From Paenibacillus jilunlii (GTDB taxonomy: Bacteria; Bacillota; Bacilli; Paenibacillales; Paenibacillaceae), in assembly GCF_900102965.1 (NCBI RefSeq), contig NZ_FNGM01000001.1, positions 646,344 to 710,343 of the forward strand: a DNA stretch of 64,000 bases. Direction: 5' to 3'. Position 1 is the stretch's first letter; each line of letters opens with the position of its first letter. The notes below the pieces were generated by a model. The model saw only the letters and a program-made list of their open reading frames with translations, made no database searches and had not been told where the DNA came from. Below, in pieces: positions 62,788-64,000 of this stretch. A program made the position numbers and the translations under genes.

Positions 62788-63283
62788 CAGCCGGAGGAAG
62801 GGAAAGCCCCGCCCGAGTGGCGGAAAGAGGCATACACCGGCGCAGCCGCGGGGAATAGGCAGGGCAATGCTGCTGCTTCTGCTTATCGCATACAGTGCCG
62901 CCCTGGTGTACTGGATGTTTATCGGGTTTGGACGGTCGGTGCACACGGAGGGGCCTTTCCGCTATAATCTGGAGCCGCTGCGTACCATAAAACTGTTCTT
63001 TGATCTGGATAACGGGGTTTCCTTCTCTGGAAGGCTAATTAATCTGCTGGGCAATGTTATTGTCTTTGTGCCATTTGGCTTCCTGCTGCCTTTGTTGAGG
63101 AAAAGTTTGCGCTCTATGCTTTTGCTGCTCTTCGTCTCGGCTTTGGGGATACTGTTGCTGGAGACGATGCAGATGCTGCTTCGTGCCGGCAGCTTTGACA
63201 TTGACGATGTGCTGCTTAACCTGGCGGGCGTTTTGAGTGGGTACATCCTGCTTTGGATGGTTTTTTTAAAGGGTAAAAGGTAA
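62747..63283 (+). CDS. VanZ family membrane protein
   Basis: The 178-residue protein has a basic leader of about 40 residues, then four helices with FRYNLEPLRTIKLFF, LGNVIVFVPFGFLLPLL, ETMQMLLRAGSFDIDDVLLN and a final helix, the VanZ pattern. VanZ proteins give low-level glycopeptide resistance in enterococci, but the chromosomal family is broad and mostly uncharacterised. The start is uncertain: ATG 62747, GTG 62771 and ATG 62867 are in frame and none has a strong site. Confidence 0.85.
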   Translation: MAALKLLSVNTASSSRRKGKPRPSGGKRHTPAQPRGIGRAMLLLLLIAYSAALVYWMFIGFGRSVHTEGPFRYNLEPLRTIKLFFDLDNGVSFSGRLINLLGNVIVFVPFGFLLPLLRKSLRSMLLLLFVSALGILLLETMQMLLRAGSFDIDDVLLNLAGVLSGYILLWMVFLKGKR

Positions 63284-63345
63284 GCCGGAGCGAGGGACTT
63301 TTTAAATAGGGTATTGCTGAACTATGGAGAGGAGCAAGTAAACAA

Positions 63346-63786
63346 ATGCTGGTAGATTTGAAACAGCGTACAGATTCGGATGAAGTGAAAGAGCTGCTGG
63401 CTTATGCCGTCATTGATGAGCCGGATGCGCTGTGGCGCACTTCGGTGGAATATGGCAGCAAGGCTTCGCTGCAGCTTTATGGATGGGAAGAGGAAGGATT
63501 GCTCGTAGGGCTGGCAGGTTTTGAGGAAACCGAAGATGGCTCGCTGGAGATCCGTCACATCGCTGTGCTCCCGGAGAACAGGGGGAAGGGTTATGCGCGG
63601 GGCATCATTCTGGAGCTGCTGGCCGCCCGCAATCCGCGGTATCTGCTGGCTGAGACGGAAGACGAGGTTGCCGCGGATTTTTACCGCAACCTGGGCTTTA
63701 TGGTCTACAGCCTTGGGGAGAATCCCGCCGGCATTGAAATATTCCGCTGTGTCTATGAGGTTGAGGAAGACGAGGATGAAGAATAA
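63346..63786 (+). CDS. GNAT family N-acetyltransferase
   Basis: The 146-residue protein has EIRHIAVLPENRGKGYARGI (about 69-88), which holds the acetyl-CoA loop, and FYRNLGFMVYSLGENPAGIE near the C terminus. A Glu/Asp-rich tail ends it. AGAGGAGC precedes the ATG. The stop is followed at once by a 9-bp tandem repeat. Substrate unknown. Confidence 0.87.
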   Translation: MLVDLKQRTDSDEVKELLAYAVIDEPDALWRTSVEYGSKASLQLYGWEEEGLLVGLAGFEETEDGSLEIRHIAVLPENRGKGYARGIILELLAARNPRYLLAETEDEVAADFYRNLGFMVYSLGENPAGIEIFRCVYEVEEDEDEE

Positions 63787-63787
63787 G

Positions 63788-63859
63788 GGACATTAGGGAC
63801 ATTAGGGACACTAGGAACACTAGGAACACTAGGAAGATTAGGAACATTAGGAACACTGT
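63788..63859. repeat. 9-bp minisatellite, eight units
   Basis: Eight tandem units of the form GGACATTAG or GAACACTAG start 1 nt after the GNAT stop codon. Variation is concentrated at three positions of the unit. Confidence 0.9.
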
Positions 63860-63896
63860 CAGTTTGTGCTTAAAATGCAACGGGCAGCATCCAACA

Positions 63897-63940
63897 CAAG
63901 CCATTTCGCATTGCTTTTATGCGGGTGGCTTGTTTTTTTT
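63897..63940 (+). terminator. Terminator after the GNAT gene and minisatellite
   Basis: CAAGCCA...GCA pairs with TGC...TGGCTTG and is followed by eight T. Confidence 0.88.
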
Positions 63941-64000
63941 GGATTCGTCTAAAGGACGAATGTGGACCGGAAAGAACGGCAGAAATGCCGTTGTTGAAGG
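63940..64000. repeat. Start of a second 51-bp-type palindromic repeat locus
   Basis: The last 61 nt repeat the header of the array at 29795: GATTCGTCTAAAGGACGAA, then TGTGGACCGGAAAGAACGGC and the hairpin unit. An ATTCGTC/GACGAAT dyad is visible in the header. The element continues past the window edge. Confidence 0.8.

Noticed and set aside
61831..62946. 371-codon minus-strand ORF
   Set aside because: Most of it is antisense to rpiA; only the last 65 codons, behind an AGGAGG site, look like a gene.

Overview
The window reads as a chromosome segment of a Gram-positive endospore-former, most likely Paenibacillus. The grounds are the spoVM-rpmB-fakA-fakB-recG-spoVIF order, YesM/YesN-type two-component pairs next to sugar ABC importers, many secreted proteins with copper-amine-oxidase-like N domains, strong GGAGG ribosome binding sites with frequent TTG/GTG starts, and CcpA-type cre sites. 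No rRNA, tRNA, prophage, transposase or CRISPR array was seen.

Layout. 1-5.9 kb: housekeeping and sporulation genes (spoVM, rpmB on the other strand, fatty-acid kinase fakA/fakB, recG, spoVIF). 6.4-9.5 kb: minus-strand khtT-khtU K+/H+ antiporter genes followed by a YitT-type membrane protein, with a small membrane protein upstream. 9.7-14 kb: a DUF2500 protein, a SERCA-type calcium P-ATPase and an NlpC/P60 hydrolase. 14.3-17.1 kb: a three-gene ABC importer of the TrpX/ABC_sub_bind class. 17.3-25 kb: histidine kinase, AraC-type response regulator, a CUT1 sugar importer without its own ATPase, and an SDR oxidoreductase. 25.5-29.5 kb: MgtC-like protein, aldose epimerase and an LTA-synthase-like enzyme.

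29.5-30.2 kb is a gene-free repeat block with six exact-period 51-bp palindromic units. 30.2-38.5 kb appears to be one sugar-sensing and uptake unit: a membrane-anchored sugar-binding protein, histidine kinase and response regulator (resembling XylFII-LytS-YesN), then after a terminator and a perfect cre site a ChvE/MmsAB-type importer. 38.6-45.9 kb: a PNPOx-like stress protein, TetR/Old Yellow Enzyme divergent pair, TrmB-like regulator with an MFS exporter, TraX-like protein and a lipoprotein. 46-53.5 kb: metallophosphoesterase lipoprotein, nitroreductase, YdaT-like protein, PrsA-like foldase, a lone LytTR regulator with a perfect cre site in its promoter, a lactonase, an Hfq-like protein and a PAP2 phosphatase. 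53.8-64 kb: aromatic acid exporter, HelD, MarR/MFS pair with an operator lying on a consensus promoter, transaldolase, macro-domain protein, two GNATs, rpiA, a VanZ protein and repeats at the right edge.

The most distinctive material is not a single novel operon but (a) several repeat families shared between separated sites of the window, (b) the three-component sugar sensor joined to an importer, (c) a divergent Hfq-like protein whose YKHAI motif reads FKSAV, and (d) promoter-operator arrangements readable directly from the sequence. All product names come from motif recognition by eye; no database search was run.
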